Under the pieces are notes generated by a model, which saw only the letters and a list, made by a program, of their open reading frames with translations, was not told where the DNA came from and ran no database searches. A program made the position numbers and the translations under genes. From NCBI GenBank assembly GCA_034008185.1, contig CM067086.1, positions 67,192,286-67,256,285 on the forward strand: DNA of 64,000 nucleotides, given 5' to 3'. This DNA is from Gorsachius magnificus (lineage: Eukaryota; Chordata; Aves; Pelecaniformes; Ardeidae). Below are positions 13,191 to 25,627 of the stretch, in pieces (position 1 is the stretch's first letter; every line of letters starts with the position of its first letter).

Positions 13191-15270
13191 GGTCTCCACG
13201 AAGCTTGCTGGCTTTGGAGTGGTGGGCTGACCTGGTGCCATCAAGAGAAAGGAGGTGAAGGCAATTTCAGGATGCTCTGGGAACACCCACAACTCAAGCT
13301 GGGGCTTGAGCAGGAATTTGTCATGGTGGTTCGATCAACAGCGTGCCTCTGCCTGTGCCATCTCCTCCCCCTTTTGTTTTTAAGGTTCTTTAGTCACATA
13401 GGAAAATGTCAGGCTATAAAAAACTCACAGAACAAAAAACAAAAGCCCAAGTGAAAAGAAAAATACAGCTGCGATTCCGAGGTTACTTTTCAGGTCGGCT
13501 GTGACCAAAATCCTTTCAGCAGGTCCCACTCAGAGGTGCTGCTTGGCCGAACAAAGATGCGTGACTGGGAGCAGAAGACAAAACACCAGTTGAGACCAAG
13601 GTGCCTGGTTGCACTGGGGACAGATGAAATAAAACGAATCTAAATTAGTGCTTTGAATCGTCTGTGGAAGGGATAGGTTTAAACAACTGAGAAATCTTGG
13701 TTTGCGTTTATACCTCATTTCTTTCTAGTCAGAATTTATTGCGATCAGCGGTGCAGCTGATGAAAGACACAGATCAGGAGCCGCACCAAGAGGCTTCTGG
13801 TCACCACCTTTTGCTGATGGGGACAATGTGTTCGGCTAAAACACACTTGCAGAGGCATCACTCTGCTTCGGGGGGTGTTTATTCTGTATTTATGTAGTGC
13901 GATGCTTGTGCAGTTGCACTGTCCATGTGGGAGCGCTTGTCTGTGTCCTCCTGCACTCCCCTGGACTCGCATTGAACCAGGCTGGCAAAGGGACCTCACC
14001 AATGCTCACGCAGCGCCGTTAAATGGCTGCAGGGTACAGCTGAGGCCAAACACGTCGATGAGTCCAAGAAGGGATTAGAAAGACGGGCTCCTTGGTGGCT
14101 ACTGAACATAAAGGTCCACAAGCCGCTGCAGCTCCGCAGGTCCCTGCTGCCGGGGCACAGCCAGGATCAGATCAGATCAGAGCTGCCTTCTCACTCACAT
14201 CCTTTGCCCGGAGCCTGACGGCTGGCCACGGTTGGAGAGGAGGCAGCGGGGAGGTTGGCCTCTGCTCCAAGCCCTGCAGCCATCCTTATGTCCCCAGGCG
14301 AAGCTGGGCCCCTCTCTTCCTTCCAGAGCCCCTGTGCCTGAGCCCCTTTCCCTCCCAGAGCTGATTCCAGTTCCCAGGAAGGCAGCAGGGAGCTCGGTGC
14401 TGGCACAGCCAGGTTCCCATCCCAGCTCTGGGATCGCTCACCTTTTCCCCAGCCTGCCGGGGAGTCCCCTTGCGTCCCCGTGGCCGGAGGCCAGCGGGCA
14501 GAGCAGAAGCCCCGTGCACGGCCAGCTGGCAGCCGGCAGGAGCTTCACAAACCCCGTGGCGCCTGAGGAGGCAGACGATTTATTTCATCTCCAACCCAGT
14601 GCTGCGAAGGACTGTGTCACTGCGGGACTTGGGCCGACCCAGGGGAAGCAGCACCAGGGGGAAGCGCGGCCAGCCCCAGAAAAGAGCTCTCTGTGAGATT
14701 TTCGATTTTTAGCCCCGGAACGGCTGTCCTGTGCTGCGGCGGATCCTCGTCCCCTCCACCTGCCCCACGTGCCATTGCAGCGAGAACGGGATGACAGGCT
14801 TGCCCATGCTCCCTCCTGCGGAGTTGCCTGCCTCCCCGCCACGAGGCAGATGGGATCAGGAACCGGGGCTGGATTCAAGCTGCCAAGAGGCAATGCGGCG
14901 ATGCCAGGAGGAGCCTTTGAAGAAATCTGGGCTCCAAGCCACTGCTGGAGCAGCGTGCCCGGGTCACAGCGTGATGCGTGGCGTGCCTGCGTTAGGAGAG
15001 GCGATGGCTGAGCGTGGTACCTCGCCAGTGCACTCTATACGTGGGGTGCTGCTGTGCAGGGTAGAGCAAATCTGGGGAAATCCTTGCTGAAGGCCTTTGG
15101 GAAAGCCAGAAGTTCGGGAGGCAGGGTCCTTTCTTGGAAGGAAGACTTCTTGAGACTTTGCAAACAGGCAAATGCCATATGGGTGAGAAAGCAGGGAGGG
15201 AGAACACCTGGGAATAAATCATATATATTGCCCTGCTGTGACAGCATCCTTTTAAGCCCATAGCTGGAGA
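13191..15270. other. Intergenic, no gene seen
   Basis: GC content rises after about 14.1 kb, where long overlapping open frames appear on both strands, typical of GC-rich non-coding DNA. A short GATCA triplication lies near 14165-14180. Confidence 0.5.
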
Positions 15271-15563
15271 CAAGTAACAAGCGATAGATAGGACAAGGGG
15301 AAATGGCCTCAAGTTGTGCCAGGGCAGGGTTAGGTTGGACATTGGGAAAAATTCCTTCCCCAAAAGGGCTGTCAAGCACTAGAAAGGGCTGCCCAGGGAG
15401 GTGGTCGAGTCCCCATTCCTGGGGGGATTTAAAAGCCGGGCAGACGAGGTGCTTAGGGCCAGGGTTTAGTGGTGGGATGGCAGGGGTAGGGGAACGGTTG
15501 GGCTTGGGGATCTTGGAGGTCTTTTCCAACCTAAATGATTCTGTGTGATTCTGTGATTCTATG
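15271..15563 (+). mobile_element. CR1 LINE, 3' end fragment
   Basis: The fragment starts at CAAGTAACAAGCGATAG, continues through the GGCCTCAAGTTGTGCCAGG block and GGTCTTTTCCAACCTAAATG, and ends in GATTCTGTGATTCTATG. Same subfamily as the copy at 1031. Only the final part of the RT ORF is represented. Confidence 0.92.
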
Positions 15564-17493
15564 GGCTACATGGACCATGGGTTGAACAGCGCGGCTGTTT
15601 CTCTGATCGTATCACCCCCCTTGGTGGCATTTGGCAGTAGAGATCTTCCAAATGTGGCTACTAGAAGAGAATTGCTGGAAAATTCAGAGGAAAACAGAAA
15701 GCTTAACACACACACCAGCAGACAATGCAGAGGCAACGCAATCCCGCCGCGCCAGTCCCGGGGGGAAGAGGTATGTGTTGGAGACCTTTCTGATCTAATA
15801 AAAACAGTGCATAATGATATCCAACGGCTAGAAGCTCAGGTCTGAAAAATTCAAGCTGGCAATAAGATGCACATTTTTAAGGGAAGGTAATGAATCGCTG
15901 TTACAGATTGCCAGGGGACGGGATAAACTCTCCATCACGCAGAGCCTCGTAGTCGCGCCCGGCTCTCGGAGGGCGACGTTCTTCCGTCACAGCGCTGCCC
16001 CGTGGAGAACCGCTGGCCGTGTCGGCCCGTGCTCAGCAGATCAAAACTACTGCACAGCATGGTACCTCTGCCTTAAAGTCTAGGATGTGCATTTTCCAAC
16101 GGAAAGTGGGCCTACATCTGAGGGAGAGAGCTACAAAGCCACTACTTCTTTCATACTCCATTTGCATGGCTGTTTCCGGGACGCTTTTCCTGGCTCCCCC
16201 CAACAGAAGGCAGACACCAGCGTGTTACCCCACACTTTGAGACCTACAGATTTGAAAATAAGGAGCTGCCTAGATCTGGCTTCAGTCCAGTTCACCACTG
16301 AGACACATTTCTATTTGCTCAGTCACCCAAGATGCAAAATCATCACATCTTACTATAGCAGGACACAGGCCCAGGGAATACACTTCTAACGCTGCCGTTT
16401 AATTTATTCACAACAATCAGATTAGTAAATGAATATATGCCGAGCCCCATCACTGTTACAATCCATGGGTATTTCTTCATGCCTGCATCTGGGTGTCTGA
16501 CAGTTTGTTTACATGATCACCGAGATGAAAAACTCAAATTATTTGGCTTAGCATCAAGAGCAGCCTCTATTTTAGCAGCCTGCAGTGGCAGCTCCCAGTG
16601 AATTTTAATAAGCCGTTAACCATGCGCGCATGTTTTGTTGTTGTTGGCAGAAGCGTGCAAGAGGACGGGGTGACATACACTTATTGCGGGATACAAAAGG
16701 ATTAATAATCTGTTTCCCCATGCGTCCTGTGTGGCTGAGCTGCCTTACCAGGGTGGCTCACCTTGCCACGCCAGCGGCAGAGCTGGCTGCCAGAGCACGG
16801 ACCCTTCCCTGACCTGGAGGGGTGGGAGGAGCTGTGCTGTCACCTCTCAGCTCGTCCTCCTTGTGGTGGCTCCCCGTGAGCCTTGTTAAAAAGGAAAGGG
16901 GTTGTGGTCACTGCCCGGTTCTCCCCATCCTTCCGGCAGGTTCCTCTGGTGTTGCCCACAAGCAACCGGTGCAGAGTCCCCTGCTTCCTAAGCTCAAGCA
17001 TCCAGGCCAGCAGATGGGTGCCACTGGGGCTCTGCTAGCAACTGGGTTGGGTTTCCAGCTGCTCCGGGGCTCCCCAGGGCCTTACCACAGCCTCGGGAAG
17101 CAGCTTTGCTCCAAACCCACCCATGGGGAGGGTGTGCGGCCACGGGGGGCCACGTGTCATTGTATCGTACCCCGATATTTACCTGCTAGAAGAAAGAGAG
17201 GGTGGGTTCAATGCAACACGGGTGTTTGTGTGAGGCACGTGCCCAGGGGTGGACAACGCAGCAGGCACCCAGCAGCGATGTCAGGGTGTTCAGGGGACAG
17301 CCTACATGTGCTTAGGGGGCGTCTGTCTGTCTGTTGGTCAGGAAAGCTCCTCCAGATGCTCCTCCAGCCCGGGGCTGGGACCAGGTTTGTGCCAGCACTG
17401 AATGAGGAGAGGGCCCGAGGGACTTGGAGGCATCGGGCACAACATCCCTGTCCCCAGGATGGAGGTGGAGTCCCCCTTCCCCGGAAGATGTCC
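15564..17493. other. Intergenic, no gene seen
   Basis: No recognisable coding sequence. 16385-16625 is AT-rich and repeat-free and could be a conserved non-coding element. A 235-codon open frame at 16822-17529 has no domain I recognise and overlaps antisense frames. Confidence 0.5.
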
Positions 17494-17562
17494 CTGCTCA
17501 TGGCAGGGGATGGCCCAGGTGGCCTTTAAAGGTCCCTTCCCACCCAAACCGTTCTGTGATTT
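17494..17562 (+). mobile_element. CR1 LINE, extreme 3' tail
   Basis: CATGGCAGGGGATGGCC, then CTTTAAAGGTCCCTTCC, CACCCAAACC and GTTCTGTGATT match the terminal 60-70 bases of a CR1 element. The upstream sequence does not align with CR1 by eye. This is a very short or diverged insertion. Confidence 0.6.
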
Positions 17563-18382
17563 TTTGTGCAGGGATGGCAGAATTTGTCTAATGGCTGGAT
17601 CAGACAGCAGCAGACCTGAAGGACTGGATTTCAAACAGAAAGGCACCCACAAAAATGGCATTTTATTTTAACATCGTACAAGAGAAGACTTTACAGTGTC
17701 AATATTGCAGCTCAGCACCAGAGCCAGGAGACCGTAACCGGCACACGGGGAAATGGCACATCCACGGTTTGCCCCAAGCCCAGGAGCTTCTAAACCAAAA
17801 AAGCTTTTACAAGTGGTTTATTAACTCAAGCAAAACGATAGCTTAACCTCACTCCTTAGAAACTCCTTGTGCCCCTTCCAGTGAGTGCAAAGCAACATCC
17901 CAGCGAGTAAAGCGCAGGGAGGATGCGGGGGCCACGTCCGCAGTGTGGGGGGTGATGAGGTCTGCGTGACATCACCCCGCGGCGACCTGCAGGTGACAGC
18001 CCTGCAGGGGAAAGTGCTCGGAAGGAGCAGCTAAGGAGGGATTTGTGCGCTCTTCTATTTTAGCAACGCTTTAGTCAGAGCAAGACGCATTCCTTGGATA
18101 TTTTTATCTGTTGCACTTTGGGAGCGCATCTTCGGGTATCCGGCTGCCTTCACGCGCTGGCTGGCCCCCGCAGCGGAGCCTGCCCCTACAGACCTCGACT
18201 AAGGGACAGGCTGGTGGCCCCTCTGTGTCCCCTAGCTGCGCCATGCCCTGCGGTCCCCCATGCCCCCACGCCATGAGGAGGAGCTTGGCAAGAGTTTGGG
18301 GGGGAACCAGGAGCATTGCATGCCCTCACCACCATGTGTTAGAGGAAGACAACGCCTCCCTGGCGCTTGAAACCTTTGGAAG
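17563..18382. other. Intergenic, no gene seen
   Basis: No gene or repeat recognised between the two CR1 fragments. Confidence 0.5.
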
Positions 18383-19260
18383 TCATAGAATCATAGAATT
18401 CTTTAGGTTGGAAAAGACCTTTAAGATCAAGTCCAACCCTAACCTTGCCATCCCATCACTAAACCCTGGCCCTAAGCACCTCGTCTGCCCGGCTTTTAAA
18501 TCCCCCCAGGGCTGGGGACTCGACCCCTTCCCTGGGCAGCCCCTTCCAGAGCCTGACAGCCCTTTCGGTGAAGAAATTTTTCCCAATGTCCAACCTAACC
18601 CTGCCCTGGCACAACTTGAGGCCGGTGCCCCTCGTCCCATCGCCCCTTCCCTGGGAGCAGAGCCCGACCCCCCCGGCTCCCCCCTCCCTCAGGCGTTGTA
18701 GGGAGCGATGAGGGCTCCCCTCAGCCTCCTCTGCTCCAGGCTGAACCCCCCCAGCTCCCCCAGCCGCTCCCCAGCAGCCTGGGGCTCCAGACCCCTCCCC
18801 AGCTCCGCTGCCCTTCTCTGGACACGCTCCAGCCCCTCCAGGTCCTTCGGGGAGGGAGGGGCCCAACCCTGACCCCAGCATTCGAGGGGCGGCCCCCCCA
18901 GTGCCCAGCACAGGGGCATGGTCACTGCCCTGCTCCTGCTGACCACACCACTCCTGATACAAGCCAGGATGCCGCTGGCCCTCTTGGCCACCTGGGCACC
19001 CTGCTGGCTCATATTCAGCCCCCTGTCGACCAGCACCCCCAGGTCTTTTTCCACCAGGCAGCTTTCCAGCCCCTCTGCCCCACGCCTGGAGCGCTGCATG
19101 GGGTTGTTGTGACCCCAGGGCAGGACCCGGCCCTTGGCCTTGTTGAGCCTCACCCAGTTGGGCTGGGCCCATGGATCCAGCCTGGCCAGGTCACTCTGCA
19201 GAGCCCTCCTCTCCCCCAGCAGATCCACAATTCCACCCAATTTGGTGTTATCTGCAAGTC
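18383..19260 (-). mobile_element. CR1 LINE, 5'-truncated, with RT C-terminal remnant
   Basis: Read on the minus strand it runs from an RT fragment (DNTKLGG corresponding to the FADDTKLGG box, catalytic Asp changed to Asn) through the ORF end (DEVLRARV) to the tail ending in ATTCTATGATTCTATGA. The RT reading switches frame: 18689-19267 covers the first part and 18459-19172 the second. Its sequence is very similar to the plus-strand copy at 38251-39370, so the two form a long-range inverted repeat. Non-functional. Confidence 0.92.
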
Positions 19261-20147
19261 GTACCATTTCCCTCTGCAGTGACCATTTTGGAGGGGAGCT
19301 TGGGAGGTGCCATCCTGTCGATCAAGAAGGCTCCCCAAGAGCCTCCCTTCACTTACAAATCCCTCAGGCTTACTGACCAGGCTCTGAAGGGCCACCTGTG
19401 ACTTCTGCCTGGCTCTAGCTGTCCCCACTGCCCTTTCAGAGGGTCTCTGGAGATGGCACCTTCTGCCGGGTAACTTTCCTTGCCAGCCATCTATCGCCAT
19501 ATACTTTTAAAGGCATTTTGGGGAAGTGATCAGCCGAGCTGCCCCAGAGGCTGGGCTTGGTCTGGCAGGCTGGGGAAGTGCAAATGTGGATGGACAGAGG
19601 ATGTGTAGGAATTAAGGCCGGCACCGGTGGGGTCTCTGTGCCATATTTCTTTGCCTACAGATTAAAGTGTCCTATGGCTGCTTGAAATTTTCCCAGGAAA
19701 AGTAATTTCTCCTATAAATATAATGAATCAGCGATGTTCGGGAACTGTTGTGTGGAAGGGTTTTCTTACTTCCAGAGTCATCCTCTTTCTAAAAAGCAAA
19801 TCTCTTATCTATTCCTTACTTGGATAAAGATTTTTCTTTAGCATATCTATTATTTCCTGCTAGTGCTTCATGAGTCAGGGCACCTTGCACCGATGCAGTA
19901 AGGTGGTGTCATGCTAGAGCTGGTTATTTATGTAAGGGTAGATAATTACAGCCATTAATTGGGAATTAATGAATTGTATGCAGTCCTCAAGCAGCTTTCT
20001 TGCTGCACAAAGGCAGAACCACAGCTGCTATGAGCACCAGGAGGGAAGGTCCTCACAAGGGCTACTCAGAGCTGAAGAACCACTCTAAACATTTAATTTT
20101 AATGGCCTGTTTGGAAAGCCAGTGTGAGGGTGCTTGGAGCCATTTGA
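19261..20147. other. Intergenic, no gene seen; AT-rich 19660-20010
   Basis: No gene seen. The AT-rich section has TATAAATATAATG near 19715 and TAATTA-type homeobox-like sites near 19945-19975. It is repeat-free by eye and is a candidate conserved non-coding element. Confidence 0.45.
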
Positions 20148-20425
20148 TCATAGAATCATAGAATGTTTTGGGTTGGAAGGGACCCCTAGAGGTCACCCAG
20201 CCCAACCCCCCTGCAGGGAGCAGGGACACTGCCAACTAGATCAGGTTGCTCACAGCCCCATCCAACCTGGTCTTGAATGTTTCCAGGGATGGGGCCTCTA
20301 CCTCCTCTCTGGGCAACCTGTTCCAGTGTTTTACCACCCTCACTGTAAAGAATTTCTTCCTTAGATCCAGTCTAAACCTGCCCTGTTTTAGTTTAAAACC
20401 ATCACCCCTTGTCCTGTCACAAGCT
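20148..20425 (-). mobile_element. CR1 LINE, 3' end fragment
   Basis: On the minus strand it encodes the end of the RT ORF ([19 protein letters not shown] through [10 protein letters not shown]), then the 3' UTR and the ATTCTATGATTCTATGA tail at 20148. Same subfamily as the 5456 copy. Homology stops abruptly near 20425. Confidence 0.92.
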
Positions 20426-23050
20426 CCTGATGCTGTGCTTGGCTTCCCAGCCAGCCTCACCAGACCTTGGAAAATATTTCCAAAATACAGACTGAGTGAG
20501 GACAACTTGAAAAGCCTCCCTAGCCTTTTCAAAACCATAAACCCTCTACACGAAGCACCAGGTAGGGGTGACAGAGAGCATCCTGCAGCCCAATGGCCCA
20601 GCCCTGGCTGCTCGCTGTGGGCTTCGGTGCCCCAAGGGCACCTTGTCCCCACCGAAGGGCTGGCATGGGTCCCTCCATCAGGCATTTGCAGTTTGAGGGG
20701 CTGGGCAGGGCAGCAGGGTTGCTTCTGCATCACAGAGATGCACTGTTCATTGATCCGCCTCTTGAGACCGCTGTTTGAGTTTTAAGGCTTTTCAGATGCA
20801 TCTGCAGTAGCTCCTCTCTTTGCTGCCATGGGATGTAACAAACCTTTTCCATTTTTTCTCTATTATAACTGTTCAGATAGGCAGTGAGACTCCCCTTAGC
20901 TTACATGATTTTTTTTTTTTGCAATGTGGGGACATCTGCCATAAATGATTCATTCCTTCCCCTCCTCTCTCCACTGATATTTTCCTCCTAGCCGTAATAA
21001 TATGCATTTTCCCGTTAATGTTCCTCACACTTCTGTGTTTCGGATATTTCATGCCCCAGGATGGGGCTGGCAAGGGCAGAGGTGGGTTCGCCCTCACAGG
21101 AAGGTGGGACCCAGAGCATAGCACGGGGATGTCCCTGCCACCCGCCTCCTCTCCCTGGAGGTGACACAGCCAGCGTTTCAAGGGTGGCAAAGCCGGCCTG
21201 GCATTACCTGTGGAACCACACGGCCAGGCTGGATATTCCGGGGCCGACACAGACCCCTTCCATCAATATCGCTTGGAGATGCTTAAGTGGCCTTGGATCA
21301 GCTTGGGAAACCACAGCCAAGACTCCCCAGCGTGCCCATCGGCCCGTGCCGGCGCGAAGGTTCGGCGAAGCAGCTGAACAGCTATAAATAGGGAGCTTGG
21401 GGAGCCTGTTCCCAACTGGAAATGGCAGAGCTGCGGAGATGGCTTTGCTCCGCTTGGATGGTGCTAAATTTTCCCCAGCTCAATAGCAGAGAAGACAATG
21501 AAGATCTCAGACGCTGGGATCCTATTCTCTGACTGCCTTCGCCTTGATAATTTTGTCTGCCCACCTCCTGCTCCTCCTCCGGCAAACCTCCGCCCCTGGG
21601 CACAGATGTAGCTGCAGCATCTGCCAGAGAGGATTACGAGAGCAAGGGAGCTGGGAAGATGCTTCTGCCTTCAGCTGCGCATCCCTCCTGGGGGTCACCC
21701 TGCAAAGCTCTGCTCTGATGGAAGCCCCCTGCACTCAGCCTGGCAGCACGACGGGACCTCGCACATGCTCTTGCGCTCCCCAGAGCCCCGCGGGGCCTTT
21801 CTGCTCCATCCCATCCCTCCTCTGGCCCTCACCACATCCCACATGAGCCCACAGGATCTTCAGGAAAACGTCTCAATTCAGATCCACATCCCTGAACCAC
21901 CAGAGGAGGCTGCTTGGAGAAGGGTCACCCCATGCTCAGCCCGATTCTTTTCCCCTACGCGGTCGCTGTTGGCCACTGCTGGAGAAGCTCCCAGCCTAGC
22001 GCCCAGCACGTATGGCCACCCTTACGTTCCTAAACAAAGGAGCATCCTTTCATGAAAGCCATCCCCTTGTGCGGTCTCAGCATAAGCAGATGCCCGCTCA
22101 TTTTTGATGTCTGCTGCAGATGGGATCATTTGATCTTCAGTTTGCTCAGTGAAGTCAAGCCATAGCCTGCAATTTCCTTTCAGATGCGTTAAGTTCCTGC
22201 ATAATTTCCAATTCACGCTTCTTTTGTGGGTGATGAATAGAAAAGGGTGTTCTCCATCAAAGACAGTTTATTAAAATGCAAATAAACTTCAGACTGAAGG
22301 TCCATCTGAGCACTGAAAATCACATACGTCAACAGAGAATATTAAATCTGGTCCCAAGAACTGAGGAGCAGAATTTTATTGCTGGGGGGAGCCAACATCA
22401 TCCTCCAACACAACGCTGCCCACCTCCTCCCACTGAGACACCTTTATCAGTGGCTTACGGCATCACCCCAAACTCTGGGCAGGCAGAGCTGGCATCTCCT
22501 GTGCCAGGTCTCTTATCTGTCTCTTTGGAAAAGCTCATCCAGACCAGGCCAGCCGCTTTTGGGGAAGAACTAAAAGCTAAAATGTAAAGTAAAATACCAG
22601 GTTAAAGAGAATTCAGCAGTAAGAACTGTCAGTGAAAGCAAAATGTTGTAGAGTTCCCAGGGACCTTTTCTTGAATGTCCCAGGAGATTTGGGAGCCCCC
22701 ACCCCTGCCTGCAGGCTCTGTGCTGAGAACTTGAGTCCTGGGCTGGGCTTTTCACCGTGCCTGGCCACATCTGAAACATTGCTGGCCTGATGGGCTGAGC
22801 AGGGATCTCTCAAGCCCAGTGGGGAGACTCCAGAATACCCCAGACTCCACACAGCATTTGGCTACAAAGCATTTCCAAGGGCTGCAGGGCAGGGTGGACA
22901 AGTCCATGGAAGAGGACTCTCCAGAGCCTTGCTAAATTCGTAGCAATGGCACCTGCTCGTGCTGAGCATGGGTGGTCACTGGGAAGGTCTCCTGAGGAGA
23001 TGGTCTCCCTGCACACCTCGAGTCTACCTGGGGTTCCCCACATGCCAAGT
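20426..23050. other. Intergenic, no gene seen
   Basis: It contains a TATAAATAGGG sequence at 21383-21393, discussed as a candidate cryptic promoter. No recognisable exon. Confidence 0.45.
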
Positions 23051-23878
23051 CACAGGGCAGGGGTTGGAAGGCACCTCCAGAGATCACCCAGTCCCACCCC
23101 CCTGCTCAGGCAGGCTCACCCAGAGCAGGGGGCACAGGACAGCGTCCAGGAGGGGGTTGAATATCTCCAGAGAAGAAGACTCCACAGCCCCCCTGGGCAG
23201 CCTGGGCCAGGGCTCAGGCACCCTCAAAGTCAAGAAGTTCTTCCTCCCGTTCAACTGGAACCTCTTCTGCTGGGCACCACTGCAAAGAGTCTGGCTCTGT
23301 CCTCATGACATCCACCCTTGAGATATTTGTACGTGTTGATGAGATCCCCTCTCAGCCTTCTCTTCTCCAGGCTGGACAAGCCCAACTCCCTCAGCCTTTT
23401 CTCATAGCGGAGATGCCCCTCATCATCCTTGTTGCTCTCCTCTGGACTCTCCCCAGGAGTTCCTAATTTTTCTTGAACCGGGGAGCCCAGAACTGGACCC
23501 AGTGCTCCAGGTGGGGTCTCAGCAGGGCAGAGTAGAGGGGGAGGAGAACCTCCCTCGCCTTGCTGGCCACGCTCCCCTTAATGCACCCCAGGATGCCATT
23601 GGCCTTCTGGGCAACCAGGGCACCCTGCTGGCTCATGGTCAGCTTGTCGCCCACCAGGACTCCCAGGTCCCTCTGGGCAGAGCTGCTTCCCAACAGGTCA
23701 GCCCCCAGCCTGTCCTGGTGCATGGGGTTTGACCTCCCCAGGGGCAGCACCCGACACTTGCCCTTGTTGAAGTCCATCAGGTTCCTCTCCAGCCTCTGAA
23801 CACAGCACAGCCTTCCAGCGTATCAGCCACTCCTCCCAGTTCTGTGTCTCCAGAGAACTTGCTGAGGGCACACACTGT
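23051..23878 (-). mobile_element. CR1 LINE of a third subfamily, 5'-truncated
   Basis: On the minus strand it reads from ALSKFSGDTELGGVADTLEG (a changed FADD region), after a gap through FNKGKCRVLPLGRSNP, DLGVLVGDKLTMSQQ and [28 protein letters not shown], to a 3' UTR with GGGGTTGGAAGGCACCTCC near 23062. An internal deletion lies around 23790-23830. The terminal ATTCTATGA repeat is lost or degraded. It differs from the other subfamilies in the 3' UTR (CAGGGGGCACAGGACAGCG block). Confidence 0.88.
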
Positions 23879-25360
23879 CCTGGAGCTGCTCCTTGGCAGG
23901 ATGCTCTTGCTGGAGTGGGGATTTTCCCCTCTGTCCCCTGACCTCAGCAGTTCTCCACTGACAACACCGCGGAGCACCCATCCTGGATGAATGGTGGCCA
24001 CCAAGCCTGGTCCCTGCTTTCTGTAGTTCAGCTTCATGGCAAAGGCTTCGGGGCAAGCACACCAAGTGACGTGCCCTGGGGAGTCCCATAGCCCTCAGGT
24101 GTCACCTCGTGCCACCCAAACACAATCCCTCTCCCTGGGCTTAGGCAGAGGACACCCACCATTTCCTTGCGCCTCTGAAGAACATCAAAACAACCAGCAG
24201 GCAGATCAGGCTGCTAAGATTGAAGTCACGCAGACAAGGCAGCGCTCAACACCCACAGCCTTGGGGATTCAGCTGTCGAAGGAGCTCACGGATGCTCCGG
24301 ATTCGGGAACGCAGGACAGGCAGGGTGGGGACATCTCCTCCCCATCCATGGCTAAAGTTGCCCAGCAGTTTTTGTACCCAACGGGCTGAGCGGGGAGCGG
24401 GAAAGGCCATGGATTGCCTTCCAGGGGAGCCGGAAGGAGCTGCTAGTGACGATGAGGAGGGAGGGAGGGAGGAAGTCGCCGCAGAGCTCGGAGGGGAGCA
24501 GTCTGCAGATTCACAGCTTTCCTCCTCCACCCAACTGCAGTGGCACCTCTGAAGCGAAGCCACATCGCACCGGGGACCACCAGCGACACCCTTGGAGCAG
24601 CACCCATCTCCCACCCCTCCAGTGGGGCGTGAGAGGGAGCTGGAAGCAGGATTTCCATCACTGCAACCTTGAAGTATCCCTGGAAACACTGCCTGGGGCT
24701 TCCCTGGGGAATGGTTTGGTCTCCGTTGGGCAGAAGGAGGGACAGGAGCTGATGCTGGGTGTGTGGGAGCCCTGAGGCGAGGGCCAGGGGTGCTGGGGCT
24801 GCCTGGGGAGCAGCAGTTAACCCTCTTAGCCAGCTCTGTTCTTAAACCCCAAATGCAGGGCTGTAAATCTCCACGCACAGCGCTAGCTTCTGCCACCCCT
24901 CTGGGCACCGGCGAGGCAGGACTGAGTGCTGAGGGGCTGTCCTGGGAGGCTGCTGCCCAAAATAGACCCCCCCAAAGCCTTCCAGCACCCGGTCCTGGAG
25001 GAGCCATGGGCAGAGGGAGGAGGCAGCATGTCCCAGGTGGGCGAGCTCTGCTCTTTGCTGGGGATCCAGTGAGGTCCCTGCCCGAAGGGGACATCTCCAG
25101 CTATGCCGGTCCCCAGGGAGCTGTGTCACTTGTTGACTGATGTTTCTGTGGCCATCTGCAGCCGGAGAGGCCAAAGCCGTGACCAGAATCTATCCAGGTT
25201 GCCATGGCAGCAGGGAAAAAAAATAAAAAAGGAGGAAAAAAAGCAAGTAATAGGTATGGGAGAAGGGATCTCCAAAAAAAAAAAACCACAACAGCATCTC
25301 AGTGCCAGCACAGGCCCGTTGGAAGCTCCTGGGACCCATGAACGAGGGGAACTGGCCCTG
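23879..25360. other. Intergenic, GC-rich, no gene seen
   Basis: Proline- and serine-rich open frames on both strands (for example 24246-25094 minus) look like chance frames in GC-rich DNA. An RFX X-box-like palindrome GTTGCCATGGCAGC is at 25198-25211. Confidence 0.45.
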
Positions 25361-25627
25361 GGGATGAGGGGAAATGGTCTGAAGTTGCACCAGGGGAGGT
25401 TTAGGCTGGACATTAGGGAAAATTCCTTCCCCAAAAGGGCTGTCAGGCACTGGAAGGGGCTGCCCAGGGAAGGGGTCGAGTCCCCATCCCTGGGGGGACT
25501 TAAAAGCTGGGAAGACGAGGTGCTTAGGGACAGGGTATAGTGGTGGGATGGCAGGGTTAGGGTTGGCCTTGATGATCTTAAAGGTCTTTTCCAACCTAAA
25601 TGATTCCATCATTCTCTGATTCTATGA
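25361..25627 (+). mobile_element. CR1 LINE, 3' end fragment
   Basis: It starts at GGGATGAGGGGAAATGG, contains the GGCTGCCCAGGGAAGGGG block, GGTCTTTTCCAACCTAAATG and an imperfect tail ATTCCATCATTCTCTGATTC. Same subfamily as the 1031 copy. Confidence 0.92.

Noticed and set aside
16822..17529. 235-codon plus-strand open frame
   Set aside because: No domain recognised, and it runs into a CR1 tail fragment.
24246..25094. 282-codon minus-strand open frame
   Set aside because: Proline/serine/alanine-rich translation with overlapping frames on both strands and no domain; looks like GC-rich non-coding DNA.
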